Notes: generated from the letters alone by a model not told the origin. Positions 42,983-53,057 are shown, counted from the stretch's first letter. The stretch: DNA of 64,000 nt from Desulfosudis oleivorans (GCA_020723305.1 DYJC01000020.1:1-64000), one strand, 5' to 3'. Numbers and translations: made by a program.

Positions 42983-43492
42983 ATGAAAAAAATATTGTGC
43001 CAGATAATAATTGCATTCGGTTTAATAACATCTGCATATGCTTTGGAAGTAGAAACCCATCGATCTCTGAATGAATATATCGCGCAACAAGAGTTTAATG
43101 AGATCGAATTTTCGCTGAAATCATTTTTAACAAACCAATTGGAGTTTAAAGATGGTGTTAAGGAGATAATAAATTCGAAAGAAGTTTTTGACTGGCTCGG
43201 CGAAGGAGGCATTAAAGAAGACAAGCCTGATTTTCCGGCAATCAACTTTATCCGTTCCTTTAACCATTTTCATGATCCATTGACAGATGAAGGTTTTCCA
43301 AGTGGAATCAGTTCTGTTGTTTGGTCCCAGATGCCTATCAATGGACAGTTCTATGGTTACTATTCATGGCATGATGTTCGATACTATTTTTACAAAGCCT
43401 TGACCCTTCCGGGAAAAGACAGCAGGGATGATAAGTATGCGGATCTGTTCAGGGGGCTTGGCCAGATTATGCATCTTAACAGGAGAGCTTAA
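42983..43492 (+). pseudogene. Truncated gene B, array copy 1
   Basis: A 169-residue frame matching the N-terminal 166 residues of the full gene B at 45276-47762 (signal peptide, VETHRSLNEYIAQQ, WLGEGGIKEDKPD, SFNHFHDPLTDEGFP, LFRGLGQIMHL). It is cut off inside the active-site motif and ends in NRRA, residues encoded by the leader of the following gene A. It lacks the second half of the metal site and could only act as a decoy or be inert. AGGAG precedes ATG 42983, so it may still be translated. Confidence 0.72.
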
Positions 43493-43496
43493 TTTT

Positions 43497-44114
43497 ATGA
43501 AAAAATTTGCTTTAATGATTCTGTTTTCTTTTATGGTTATGCTTCTGAGCAGTTCAAACTGCATGGCGTTTTGGCTGATATTTTACAAATCCGGATACAA
43601 GGGCAGGATACTGGATGCAGAAACCAAGGAGCCCATTAAGGATGCGGTTGTGGTTGCCATATACCACTACGAACCGATTATCTGTGGTCCGGCAGGCTGC
43701 TCCGGTGGCGTGCAAAGTGTGAAAGAAACCCTAACCGATGAAAAAGGGGAGTTTTATCTTTATCCCTATCTTACGCTTTTCAATCCATTCACGGTTATGG
43801 GGGATACAAAATTTATTATTTATAAGCCTGGATATAAAAGTTATCCGGGAATTATATATCCGATCAGTCATTTTGGTCCATATCCGGAGGATTTTTTTAC
43901 CGAAGATATTGGAGAGAAGGGTGAAAAAAGGGTCTGGAGAGAAACCTATCCAGTAACGTATGGAATTGTTGAGCTTCCAAAAAGGATAACGAGAGAAGAG
44001 AGATTGAGGGCAATACCAAGTCGCCCTACAGATATGCGTGCAGATGATTTACCTCTATTATTTAAATCCATCAACGAAGAAAGAAAAAAATTTGGTCTGG
44101 ACGAGGTTGGATAA
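43497..44114 (+). CDS. Secreted carboxypeptidase-regulatory-like protein, array copy A2
   Basis: A 205-residue paralogue of A1 with the same signal peptide and regulatory-like domain. It diverges mainly after residue 115 (KFIIYKPGYKSYPGIIYPIS versus the A1 sequence) and at the C-terminus (FGLDEVG). Start ATG 43497 follows the AACAGGAGAG leader in which the truncated B1 frame ends. Confidence 0.72.
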   Translation: MKKFALMILFSFMVMLLSSSNCMAFWLIFYKSGYKGRILDAETKEPIKDAVVVAIYHYEPIICGPAGCSGGVQSVKETLTDEKGEFYLYPYLTLFNPFTVMGDTKFIIYKPGYKSYPGIIYPISHFGPYPEDFFTEDIGEKGEKRVWRETYPVTYGIVELPKRITREERLRAIPSRPTDMRADDLPLLFKSINEERKKFGLDEVG

Positions 44115-44127
44115 CAGGAGAAAAGAT

Positions 44128-44637
44128 ATGAAAAAAATATTTTATCAGATATTGATATCATTGTATTTTGTAACTATGGCAAGTGCATTAAAAGTAGAAA
44201 CCCATGAAACGCTGAATGAATATATTGCCAGACAGAATTTTTCGGTGATCGAGTTTTCATTGGATACATACCTGAAAAGCGAATTGAATTTTGCTCAGGG
44301 TATAGATGAAAAAATGAATCGTTTAGAAGTTTTTAAATGGCTAGGCGAAGGAGGCATTAAAGAAGACAAACCGGATTTTCCGGCAATTCTATACCGCCGC
44401 TCATTCAACCATTTTCATGACCCTTTGACTGATGAAGGTTTCCCGAATGGAATCAGTTCTGTTGTTTGGTCCCAGATGCCTATTAATGGGCAGTTTGATG
44501 GATATTATTCATGGCATGATGTTCGATACTATTTTTACAAAGCCTTGACCCTTCCGGGAAAAGACAGCAGGGATGATAAGTATGCGGATCTGTTCAGGGG
44601 GCTTGGCCAGATTATGCATCTTAACAGGAGAGCTTAA
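44128..44637 (+). pseudogene. Truncated gene B, array copy 2
   Basis: A 169-residue frame, same length and same terminal NRRA as copy 1, again broken inside the HxxxD metal motif. The first 80 residues have diverged (KSELNFAQGIDEKMNRLEV), while the last 90 are almost identical to copies 1 and 3, which suggests gene conversion near the junction. AGGAG precedes ATG 44128. Confidence 0.72.
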
Positions 44638-44641
44638 TTTT

Positions 44642-45262
44642 ATGAAAAAATTTGCTTTAATGATTCTGTTTTCTTTTATGGTTATGCTTCTGTCCAGTTC
44701 AAACTGCATGGCGTTTTGGCTGATTTATTACAAGTCCGGATACAAAGGCAGGATACTGGATGCAGAAACCAAGGAGCCCATCAAAGATGCGGTTGTGGTT
44801 GCAGTATACCATTATGAACCGATTATCTGCGGTCCGGCAGGTTGCTCCGGTGGCGTGCAAAGTGTGAAAGAAACCCTGACCGATGAAAAAGGGGAGTTTT
44901 ATCTTTATCCCTATCTTATGCTTTTCAATCCATTCACGGTTATGGGGGATACAAGCTTTATTATTTATAAACCGGGATATGGGAGTCATCCAGGGGGTAG
45001 TTTGGGATCCATTCATCATTTCGGTCCATATCCGGAGGATTTTTTTACCGAAGATATCGGAGAGAAGGGAGAAAAAAGGGTCTGGAGAGAAACCTATCCA
45101 GTAACGCATGGAATTGTTGAGCTTCCAAAAAGGATAACGCGAGAAGAGAGATTGAGGGCAATGCCAAGTACTCCGGTTGATTATGGGGCAGACGAACTAC
45201 CTCTTCTATTTAAGGCAGTAAATGAAGAAAATAAGAGGTTTGGCAGAGGAGAAGAAAAATAA
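44642..45262 (+). CDS. Secreted carboxypeptidase-regulatory-like protein, array copy A3
   Basis: A 206-residue paralogue of A1 and A2, directly upstream of the only complete gene B. It is closer to A1 than to A2 in the loop after residue 115 (GYGSHPGGS) and at the C-terminus (NEENKRFGRGEEK). The gene B start lies 13 bases after its stop. Confidence 0.72.
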   Translation: MKKFALMILFSFMVMLLSSSNCMAFWLIYYKSGYKGRILDAETKEPIKDAVVVAVYHYEPIICGPAGCSGGVQSVKETLTDEKGEFYLYPYLMLFNPFTVMGDTSFIIYKPGYGSHPGGSLGSIHHFGPYPEDFFTEDIGEKGEKRVWRETYPVTHGIVELPKRITREERLRAMPSTPVDYGADELPLLFKAVNEENKRFGRGEEK

Positions 45263-45275
45263 CAGGAGATTGGAT

Positions 45276-47762
45276 ATGAAAAAAATATTGTGCCAGATAA
45301 TAATAGCATTAAGTTTTTTAGCTACTGCAGAAGCCCTGATTGTAGAAACGCATGAAACTCTGAATGAATATATTGCATTACAAAATTTTACAAAGATTGA
45401 TTTTTCCTTAAATTTATATTTGAAAAATGAGCTATCATTTCAAGATGGTGCAACTGAGATAGTTAATTCGAAAAAAGTTTTTAAATGGCTCGGCGAAGGA
45501 GGCATTAAAGAAGACGAACCTGATTTACCGACAATTTACTATCTCCGTTCATTTAACCATTTTCATGATCCCTTGACGGATGAAGGTTTCCCAAATGGGA
45601 CCAGTTCTGTTGTTTGGTCCCAGATGCCGATCAATCGACAGTTCTATGGTTACTATTCATGGCATGATGTGCGATACTATTTTTACAAAGCCTTGACCCT
45701 TCCGGAAAAAGACAGCAGGGATGATAAGTATGCGGATCTGTTCAGGGGGCTTGGTCAGTTGATGCATCTGGTCGAGGATGCTTCTGTTCCGGATCATACA
45801 AGAAATGACGCGCATATTATACCGGGCTGGTTACTGGATTCCTATGAACCTTGGGTCAAATCAAATTTGGCAGTAATACCTGATGGAAATGAAAATCAAC
45901 TGCTTAAAATTAAAGGAACTACTATAGACCCAAAAACAAACCAAACCAACTTTTTTTCACCTGCAAAACTTCTGGAAACAGAAAGCGGTTTTTCAAACGC
46001 AGCCAACCCCTTTGCAAATCTTATTGACACAAACATTTATCTGGCGGATGAGAACCACAACCCCATTACTGATCCAAGCGTGACCCTGGGAACCCATGAC
46101 GGTTTTGCGGGCGTGGGATTGGCGGAATACACAAATGCAAATTTTTTAAGCCATGATACCATGTTCAGCTTTAACTATCCCTATCCCAAGGAAAAGGATT
46201 GCAATGTATATTTGGAAATGCCTCCAGATGATATTCTGGGCGCTGAACGGATATACTTCTCAAGCACCAACGGCCACCTCGGAGAGCAGGTTAACCACCT
46301 GGCGGTTGCCAGCAAGCTTTATGCCTGGAGGGGCGCCTACTTTCCGGATGAAACAGAACATCAACCCATCGGACTTGACCCTGCCTGTCACAGGGACTAT
46401 GCAGAAAAACTGATCCCCAAGGCGGTTGGCTATGCAGCAGGCTTCTTGAAATATTTCTTCCGGGGAGAAATCGATCTGGTGCCTGACAAATCCACAGGCT
46501 ACGGGTATGTGATTCAAAATAAAACCAGTGAAGTGATGGATGGCACCTTTGAGCTGTACTATGATAATTTTAACGATATCCGAAAGCTGGTTCCCATTGA
46601 GGTAAAACCCTGGCTCTGGAAAAAAAGAGTTGTGATTCCTGCCAATGGTACCAGCAGCCACATCGACCTGTGGGCAGAGCCGGATGACATCAAGGAGCCG
46701 GGAAAATTCATTCTGGTTTTTCGCGGAAATCTGGGGCTGGAGCAGACAGGCGCTGTTGTCGGGAAAGTGGTGGATATCTCCCATGTGATCAATATTTCAC
46801 TGCCGGATACCGGGTACTATGCATTTACGGACAAAGATCCTGGTCTGGACAGTGCTGACCCGCGATATCTGGAAGATCCGTCATCCAGCGGATTTGATAA
46901 AATTATCCTGAATGTCGATAACATTGCATCCAGAGGTGAACTGGATAATGGAACCTTGAAACTGATTGTCCGCTATCGGCTTGGCCAGGGCGAACAGTTT
47001 CAAAATCCTCCTGAAAGTACTTCGGAAGCGGTATACTATATTGAGAAAGAGTATCCCGGCATGGTCGCAATCCCAAGGGGAATGCCCCGGAAACTGGAAT
47101 TTGACCTTGGTGATACACCGCTTCCCCTTTGGGCAACCGATGTGTATGTCTATCTGGCCTATCAAGGCAGCTATGGATCAGATGATGATGCCTTGTGTTT
47201 TGGATTCAAGGATGCTTCCGAGCCTACGGCTTTTGGACTCCTGAATTTTGCCCATACAACATGTCTTTATGAGACCATCTATGATGTGAATGATCCAACG
47301 GCAAAAGCCATGGGCGATCTGGATGGTGACGGGGTGATTGAAAAGAATGAGTGGGATGTATTCCCCCATGATCTGGATAAACTCAAGATCGGCTTTACAA
47401 CAGACCCTCATGTATTTCCGGTAATACATAAGTTTGATACACTGCTTGCAGGAGAAGGGATGAGGGTGTTTGTGATCGGCGATTATCAGGGCGGTTATTA
47501 TGGAATTAACAGCATCGTAACACCCGGCGATGACCAGGACCCTTTTCATGACTTTGTTTTAAATCAGTGGGAAATGGTATCCTCCATGCATTGGGCCGAG
47601 AATCAATATCAGGTCAAAATCGATACCTGTAAAATCAATCCAAATGCATGTGCGGTAAGACAATACCCGACATACAGCACAAGGATGGGAATCAATACGG
47701 TCAGGCCGGTCATGTTCCTTAACAAGGTGTATCCGGAGGGATCTGCTGTCTGTCCATATTGA
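45276..47762 (+). CDS. Full-length secreted S1/P1-nuclease/phospholipase C-like metalloenzyme (gene B)
   Basis: An 828-residue secreted protein: signal peptide (1-20), then a helical domain (about 20-400) with metal-ligand motifs of the zinc phospholipase C / S1-P1 nuclease superfamily. These are VETHETLNEYIA near the mature N-terminus, SFNHFHDPL, and GLGQLMHLVEDASVPDHTRN (HxxxD-x4-PxH). A later H (HLGEQVNHLAVASK) may complete the three-metal site. The C-terminal half (about 430-828) is beta-rich and includes an EF-hand-like DLDGDGVIEKNEWD. It probably cleaves phospholipids or nucleic acid outside the cell; which one cannot be decided. AGGAG precedes ATG 45276; the start at 45222 overlaps A3. 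Confidence 0.72.
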   Translation: MKKILCQIIIALSFLATAEALIVETHETLNEYIALQNFTKIDFSLNLYLKNELSFQDGATEIVNSKKVFKWLGEGGIKEDEPDLPTIYYLRSFNHFHDPLTDEGFPNGTSSVVWSQMPINRQFYGYYSWHDVRYYFYKALTLPEKDSRDDKYADLFRGLGQLMHLVEDASVPDHTRNDAHIIPGWLLDSYEPWVKSNLAVIPDGNENQLLKIKGTTIDPKTNQTNFFSPAKLLETESGFSNAANPFANLIDTNIYLADENHNPITDPSVTLGTHDGFAGVGLAEYTNANFLSHDTMFSFNYPYPKEKDCNVYLEMPPDDILGAERIYFSSTNGHLGEQVNHLAVASKLYAWRGAYFPDETEHQPIGLDPACHRDYAEKLIPKAVGYAAGFLKYFFRGEIDLVPDKSTGYGYVIQNKTSEVMDGTFELYYDNFNDIRKLVPIEVKPWLWKKRVVIPANGTSSHIDLWAEPDDIKEPGKFILVFRGNLGLEQTGAVVGKVVDISHVINISLPDTGYYAFTDKDPGLDSADPRYLEDPSSSGFDKIILNVDNIASRGELDNGTLKLIVRYRLGQGEQFQNPPESTSEAVYYIEKEYPGMVAIPRGMPRKLEFDLGDTPLPLWATDVYVYLAYQGSYGSDDDALCFGFKDASEPTAFGLLNFAHTTCLYETIYDVNDPTAKAMGDLDGDGVIEKNEWDVFPHDLDKLKIGFTTDPHVFPVIHKFDTLLAGEGMRVFVIGDYQGGYYGINSIVTPGDDQDPFHDFVLNQWEMVSSMHWAENQYQVKIDTCKINPNACAVRQYPTYSTRMGINTVRPVMFLNKVYPEGSAVCPY

Positions 47763-47792
47763 TTCAATTTTTCAATCAAGATGTCATAATCC

Positions 47793-47830
47793 GTAGGGGC
47801 GGTTCGCGAACCGCCCTTACGCGAACCGCC
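47793..47830. repeat. GC-rich palindromic repeat
   Basis: GGGGCGGTTCGCGAACCGCCC is a near-perfect palindrome, followed by a second GCGAACCGCCCC. It shares the CGTAGGGGC lead with the hairpin at 34006-34027. It lies between convergent genes and may end transcription of both. Confidence 0.55.
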
Positions 47831-47855
47831 CCGACACGAACCGACACAATAGCGG

Positions 47856-49067
47856 CTATGGCAAAAGTTTCCGGATCAGACTTTCGCATTCCTCCAGTGT
47901 CATAATCCTTGGCACAGGATAATCCGGATGAGCCTCGTCCAGTGCTCGTTTGGCGATCAGCGGGATATCTTTTTCCTTAAGTTCTTTTATGGTTGTCGGA
48001 ATCTTCATCTTTTTGTTCATCTCTTTTATCTTTTTGATGAACTTATCGGCCAAATCTTCCTCAGAATCTCCTTCTTTCCCGATTCCGCCGGCCAGGGCCA
48101 GTTTGGCCAGTTTTTTCTCTGCCTCTTTCTGACAGAATTCCAGAACATGGGGCAAAATAATCGCATTGGCCAGACCATGCGGAACACCATACATTCCGCC
48201 CATATTATGGGCAATGGCATGTACATAGCCAACATATGCACGGGTAAATGCTGCGCCACCGTAAAAAGAGGCCAGCGCCATATTGTTGCGGGCTTTTAAG
48301 TCCGAACCTTTTGTATAGACTTTTTCAAGGTTTTCAAAAATCAGCCGGGTGGCATTTTCCGCATTTTCATCTGTAAACGCGTTCCCGTTTAATCCAATAT
48401 ACGCCTCAACAGCATGTGTCAGGGCATCCATACCGGTTGTGGAGGTAATGTGGGGTGGAAGACCGACCATGAGTTCAGGGTCCAGTACCGCGATTTTGGG
48501 TATCAGCTTGAGGTCGCTGATGGCAAATTTTTCATGGGTATCCGGATCTGAAATAACGGCCGCGACCGTTGTTTCCGATCCCGTTCCCGCAGTCGTGGGT
48601 ACGCAGAAGAGTGGCGGGGTTGGCAGGATCACCCTGAAAAGTCCTTTCATTCGCTTTACCGATAAATACGGGTTGGAGATCCTGGCACCGATGATCTTGG
48701 CACAATCGATGGGAGAGCCTCCCCCGAATCCGATCAGGGAATCGCATTTTTTCTTTTTATACAATTTTCGGCCATCTTCCACGTTCTGGATCGTGGGGTT
48801 GGGCTGAACCTTGTCATATATGGTATATGATATGCCATTGTCCGTAAGCGATTCCAAAAGGCCGTCAGCCAGATTCAATTCCATCAGGACCTTGTCTGTG
48901 ACGACCATCACATGCTTCAGGCCCCTTACCCGAATGTTTTCAGCCAGTTTCCCGACGCTTCCGGGACCGGTTAACAGTACCGGGATGGGAAAGGGTAATA
49001 TGGCAGAGGCAACTTTCATCACCTGGTGCTGCGTACGGTAGAGTTTTTTCTTCAAAGTCCAGAGCAT
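47856..49067 (-). CDS. Iron-containing alcohol dehydrogenase
   Basis: A 403-residue group III alcohol dehydrogenase using NAD(P)H and Fe2+. The dinucleotide region is GFGGGSPIDCAKIIG (about 112-126) and PTTAGTGSETT. Metal ligands are Asp and His in GMDALTHAVEAYIG, plus His in YVHAIAHNMGGMYGVPHGLANA (given here as the two blocks AIAHNMGG and GVPHGLAN). The substrate is unknown; such enzymes handle short alcohols, butanol or diols in anaerobes. GGAGG precedes ATG 49067. It is transcribed convergently to the gene B array. Confidence 0.9.
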   Translation of the reverse strand: MLWTLKKKLYRTQHQVMKVASAILPFPIPVLLTGPGSVGKLAENIRVRGLKHVMVVTDKVLMELNLADGLLESLTDNGISYTIYDKVQPNPTIQNVEDGRKLYKKKKCDSLIGFGGGSPIDCAKIIGARISNPYLSVKRMKGLFRVILPTPPLFCVPTTAGTGSETTVAAVISDPDTHEKFAISDLKLIPKIAVLDPELMVGLPPHITSTTGMDALTHAVEAYIGLNGNAFTDENAENATRLIFENLEKVYTKGSDLKARNNMALASFYGGAAFTRAYVGYVHAIAHNMGGMYGVPHGLANAIILPHVLEFCQKEAEKKLAKLALAGGIGKEGDSEEDLADKFIKKIKEMNKKMKIPTTIKELKEKDIPLIAKRALDEAHPDYPVPRIMTLEECESLIRKLLP

Positions 49068-49471
49068 GTCATGTTACCTCCTTTTTTTCTGTAGATTGTT
49101 GATGGTGTCTTATTCAATTATAGATAAGCTTTTTTTTTGAATCTTTAGCCTATGTGAAAGCGGTTTATGTGTCAAGAATATAGACGATGCAATACGGTTT
49201 CGGCATTTGGAAATAATACATTAATCAACCAATTCCGATTAAGGGGGTGTAACAGGATAGCACTCCGATTGCAGTTACCCTGATCATACAAACATACAAG
49301 AACATGGTTGACAGAAAGCCTCTTATCCAATAATTTATCGACTTCAATATTTTTTTCAAATCCGGATGCTTTTTTAATAATATCTTGTATTGTAAGTATT
49401 ATTTTTTTATCAGGGCGTTCAGGGTATCTGGATCGCTGTTGCTGATATCAATTGATTGCACAAGGAGCATT
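49068..49471. other. Divergent intergenic region upstream of the Hyf/Ehr-like operon
   Basis: Between the leftward alcohol dehydrogenase and the rightward membrane-complex operon. TTGACA (49308-49313) with TAATTT 17 bases on (49331-49336) is a candidate operon promoter, giving a leader of about 130 bases. AAGGAG precedes ATG 49472. No gene or known riboswitch was recognised. Confidence 0.35.
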
Positions 49472-51430
49472 ATGGATCTTTTTTTTCTGTCTCTGATCAT
49501 CATCCTTTTGGGCGGTGTTCTGCCGCTGTTTGCCGGAAGGCAATTTACTGCAATCAAAACAGTGGCGGTTGCCGGAATCGGGGCCGGATGTTTGCTGGGA
49601 TGGATCGACAGCGGGATCAAATTATCACAAGCCGTGCCTTTCAGCCGATCATTCCAATACCTGAAAATGTTTTCGCTCTCATTTCAGATCGATAGCCTGT
49701 CTGCATTTTTTCTCGTGATTATTTTTTCTATCTCCTTTTTTGCCACAGTTTACAGCTATCATTATATGAACAAACCGGAAAAAGCCGTGCGTGTATCGGT
49801 GAACTATTTATTTTTCGCTCTGTTGATTGTTTCCATGGCACTGGTCGTGGCATCCGGCAACATGATTGCCTTTATGCTGTCCTGGGAAATCATGTCCCTG
49901 TCCTCCTTTTTTCTGGTGATTTACAACTACCAGTTACCGGAAAACAGGAAAGCTGGATATCTTTACCTTGTTTTTTCCCATGTGGGGGCCATGAGCATTT
50001 TTGCGGCCTTTGGCATCATGTATGGACAAACCGGCGGTTTTGAATTCACGGATGCAGCCGGTATGACGGAAACCGTTAAAATCCTGATATTCATACTGGC
50101 TTTTATCGGATTCGGATCAAAGGCAGGTATATTCCCGTTTCATGTCTGGCTGCCCCATGCGCATCCGGCAGCGCCGAGCCATATCTCTGCCGTCATGTCC
50201 GGGGTGATGATCAAAACCGGTATTTACGGTATTCTCCGGATTTATGCCATGCTCAATTTACACACGCCGGTTTTTGGGGAGATTGTTCTTATTGCCGGCA
50301 TGATTTCCGGAATTCTTGGGGTTATTTACGCCCTGGGTCAGTATGATCTAAAAAAAATACTGGCGTATTCCAGTGTTGAAAATATCGGAATCATCCTGAT
50401 CGGAATCGGAATCGGCATGATCGGCGTCTCTTCCAATCAGCCGGTGATGGCCATACTGGGATTCTCAGGAGGGCTGCTTCATCTGCTGAATCATTCAATT
50501 TTCAAATCTCTGCTGTTCATGGGGGCCGGGATCGTTCTTCAAAAAACCGGAACCCGATCCATAGAGGTGCTGGGCGGACTGATCAAACAGATGAAGATCA
50601 CCGGAACCACATTCCTGATCGGGTCTCTTGCCATATCCGGTCTTCCGCCGTTTAACGGATTTGTCAGCGAGTTTCTGATCTATCTGGGCGGATTCAAAGG
50701 AGTGATGCTGGAAAAAACACCTTTTGTACTCAGTCTGCTCGGTATTATCAGCATGGCAGTTATCGGCGGACTGGCCCTGGCCTGTTTTTCAAGAGTCCTT
50801 GGCGTGGTTTTCCAGGGTGAACCCAGAAGTCCGGCTGCTGTAAACAGAGATGAAAAGGGCCCGGCCATGCTGCTTCCCATGCTGACGCTGGCTGCCGCCT
50901 GCGTTCTGATCGGTGTATTCCCCCAGGTGTTTATGGAGAGCGCCGTCAAAGCAGCTTCATCACTGGGATTGGGTTACGGCCGGATTCCTATTGAACCTTT
51001 TATGGAACTGACCGGCCATATCACCCGGGCAGCCGCGATTTTTTTTGCTGTTCTTCTGCTGATTCTGATGCTTCGAATCCTTTTATACCGGAACAAGTTG
51101 ATCACTCGTTCCGGAACCTGGGGGTGCGGTTTTACACAGCCGACCGTGAAAATGCAGTACACAGGTTCTTCTTATGCAGCATCGATTCTTGGATTTTTCA
51201 AAACGCTGGCGCCGCTTACGGAAGATCATCCGGCAATCCGTGGACGGTTTCCGGAAAAAACCCATTATCACAGCAAGATCAGTGATATTGCCGAGCTTCA
51301 TATGGAGAATGTGATTGTGCGTCCGGTGATGTTTCTATTTGACCATTTAAGGTGGATACAGCACGGAGAAATTCATCTGTATATCGGCTATATCCTGCTG
51401 GCCATTGTTGTGCTGCTGTTTTTCGTATAA
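49472..51430 (+). CDS. hyfB: Hyf/Ehr-like complex, large antiporter subunit (HyfB/NuoL-type)
   Basis: A 652-residue membrane protein with about 15-16 helices, homologous to the Mrp/NuoL-type ion-pumping subunits. The antiporter core is recognisable: SWEIMSLSSFFLVIYNY (conserved Glu), FGSKAGIFPFHVWLPHAHPA (Lys and the HxWLPxAHP motif) and YSSVENIGIILIGIG. It would move H+ or Na+ in response to electron flow in the peripheral arm. AAGGAG sets ATG 49472; an upstream frame to 49385 is not conserved-looking. First gene of six (49.4-56.8 kb), order B-C-E-F-G-I. Confidence 0.88.
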   Translation: MDLFFLSLIIILLGGVLPLFAGRQFTAIKTVAVAGIGAGCLLGWIDSGIKLSQAVPFSRSFQYLKMFSLSFQIDSLSAFFLVIIFSISFFATVYSYHYMNKPEKAVRVSVNYLFFALLIVSMALVVASGNMIAFMLSWEIMSLSSFFLVIYNYQLPENRKAGYLYLVFSHVGAMSIFAAFGIMYGQTGGFEFTDAAGMTETVKILIFILAFIGFGSKAGIFPFHVWLPHAHPAAPSHISAVMSGVMIKTGIYGILRIYAMLNLHTPVFGEIVLIAGMISGILGVIYALGQYDLKKILAYSSVENIGIILIGIGIGMIGVSSNQPVMAILGFSGGLLHLLNHSIFKSLLFMGAGIVLQKTGTRSIEVLGGLIKQMKITGTTFLIGSLAISGLPPFNGFVSEFLIYLGGFKGVMLEKTPFVLSLLGIISMAVIGGLALACFSRVLGVVFQGEPRSPAAVNRDEKGPAMLLPMLTLAAACVLIGVFPQVFMESAVKAASSLGLGYGRIPIEPFMELTGHITRAAAIFFAVLLLILMLRILLYRNKLITRSGTWGCGFTQPTVKMQYTGSSYAASILGFFKTLAPLTEDHPAIRGRFPEKTHYHSKISDIAELHMENVIVRPVMFLFDHLRWIQHGEIHLYIGYILLAIVVLLFFV

Positions 51431-51499
51431 AACTGTGTCTGCCGGAAAGAGCTGTCCGGTAGACCTGGTGTTACTTTAAAGAGATGAAGAGAAAAGTTT

Positions 51500-52414
51500 A
51501 TGATTGAACCGATTGTTCTCTGGCTACTGGCGATCCTCCTGGCCCCGTTTTTTTCCGCGGTGATCCTCAAGGTCAAGGCGTTTTTCGGTGGGAAAAAAGG
51601 GCCGCCGATCCTGATCAACTACTATACCTTGATCAAACTGTTTCAAAAAGGGTCGGTATACAGTACCAGCACCACTGTCGTTTTCAAACTCGGTCCTGTG
51701 GTTTCCATGGGGACGGCTGTTGTGGCTTTGATGTTTCTGCCCATTGCCGGAAGGCTTCCCCTGATTTCATTTAACGGGGATGTGATTTTTGTCCTGTACC
51801 TTCTGGGACTAGGGCGTTTTTTTACCATTGCCGCAGCCATGGATACAGCCTCGCCTTTTGAGGGCATGGGTGCAGCTAGAGAAGCTTATTTTCCCATTAT
51901 CTGTGAAGCCACGATGTTCATGATATTGATCCTGTTTATCAAGATTACCGGTATCCTGAGCCTGTCCGGTTATTTTGCCGGCCCGCAGGCCCTGTTTATC
52001 TGGAAAGCTGCCGGCCCCCAGATGTTCTTTATCATCATCGCGCTTTTTATTGTTCTTTTGACGGAAAATGCCAGAGTTCCGGTGGATGACCCGGCCACTC
52101 ACCTGGAGCTGACCATGATCCACGAGGTCATGGTGCTGGATCACAGCGGGCCGGATTTCGCATTCATTGAACTGGGCGCTTTTTGCAAACTGTTTTTCTA
52201 CTCAACCATGGTCGCAAGCCTTGTGTTTCCTTTTGATATGGGCACTCCCATGGCGGATATCGGCCTGTTCTGGGGTTCGCTTTTGGTGGTTTACGCGGCA
52301 GTCGGTGTGATGGAATCGATCATGGCCCGGTATCGAATGGATCTGGTGCCGAAATTCATTTTAACCTCTTTTGCCCTGGCTTTTTTTGCAACCATTATCA
52401 CCCTGGAGTTTTAA
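51500..52414 (+). CDS. hyfC: Hyf/Ehr-like complex, NuoH/HyfC-type subunit
   Basis: A 304-residue eight-helix protein, the membrane anchor that joins the peripheral arm to the pump modules. The signature cytoplasmic loop is GKKGPPILINYYTLIKLFQK, and ENARVPVDDPATHLELTMIH carries acidic residues of the HyfC/EchB family. Start ATG 51500. It lies 69 bases after hyfB and 4 bases before hyfE. Confidence 0.9.
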   Translation: MIEPIVLWLLAILLAPFFSAVILKVKAFFGGKKGPPILINYYTLIKLFQKGSVYSTSTTVVFKLGPVVSMGTAVVALMFLPIAGRLPLISFNGDVIFVLYLLGLGRFFTIAAAMDTASPFEGMGAAREAYFPIICEATMFMILILFIKITGILSLSGYFAGPQALFIWKAAGPQMFFIIIALFIVLLTENARVPVDDPATHLELTMIHEVMVLDHSGPDFAFIELGAFCKLFFYSTMVASLVFPFDMGTPMADIGLFWGSLLVVYAAVGVMESIMARYRMDLVPKFILTSFALAFFATIITLEF

Positions 52415-52418
52415 ACGG

Positions 52419-53057
52419 ATGAATTCCATTGACACAGCTTTATCCCTTGTCATTCTGTCGTCTTTATTTTCCTTTGCCTCCAACCGGCTGCCGGGTCTGA
52501 TCAAGGTGATGGCCTTCCAGGGAGTGGTGGTTTCAATGATTCCTCTTTTCCTGGGCCATAACCTGACAGCCGGCGGCGTTACCTTCACTCTGACCACCAT
52601 GATGATCCGGGGTGTGATCATCCCTTTGTGTATTTATCTGGTGATTAAAAAAGTAGCCATCCGCCGTGAAGTGGAACCGATTATCGGATATCATGCTTCT
52701 TTGCTGGCCGGCCTGGTGCTGATTGTGGCTGCAACCTATGTGAGCCATAAATTGAATGTTCCATCCATCAAAGAACATCATTTACTGCTGCCCACGGCCA
52801 TTACCCTGCTGGTAACCGGCATCTTTTTGCTGATGACCCGGCGGAATGCCATTGCCATGGTGCTTGGGTATATCATGATGGAAAACGGTATCTATCTGGT
52901 GGGAACCACCTTTTCGATCCGGACTCATCATATTGTTGAATTCGGGATTTTGCTCGATATCCTGGCAGGGGTTATGATCATGGCCATTATCCTTCAGAAT
53001 ATCAAACAGACATTTGATAACGTGGATACTGCTCATCTCAGAACATTAAAGGAATAA
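52419..53057 (+). CDS. hyfE: Hyf/Ehr-like complex, HyfE subunit (NuoK-like)
   Basis: A 212-residue protein with about six helices. Residues 120-212 (LVTGIFLLMTRRNAIAMVLG, MMENGIYLVG, EFGILLDILAGVMIMAI) are NuoK-like with the conserved Glu residues; the N-terminal half is the HyfE extension. I start at ATG 52419 (MNSIDTALSL), just past the hyfC stop, rather than at 52371 inside hyfC. Confidence 0.87.
   Translation: MNSIDTALSLVILSSLFSFASNRLPGLIKVMAFQGVVVSMIPLFLGHNLTAGGVTFTLTTMMIRGVIIPLCIYLVIKKVAIRREVEPIIGYHASLLAGLVLIVAATYVSHKLNVPSIKEHHLLLPTAITLLVTGIFLLMTRRNAIAMVLGYIMMENGIYLVGTTFSIRTHHIVEFGILLDILAGVMIMAIILQNIKQTFDNVDTAHLRTLKE

Larger units (their letters stand above)
42349..45770 (+). repeat. 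Three-copy tandem repeat of a 1.15-kb two-gene unit
   Basis: Units begin at 42349, 43497 and 44642 (periods 1148 and 1145). Each contains gene A and the first about 500 bases of gene B. In units 1 and 2 gene B ends where sequence jumps to the leader of the next gene A; in unit 3 it continues to full length. DNA identity is high, highest at the B junction. Confidence 0.9.
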
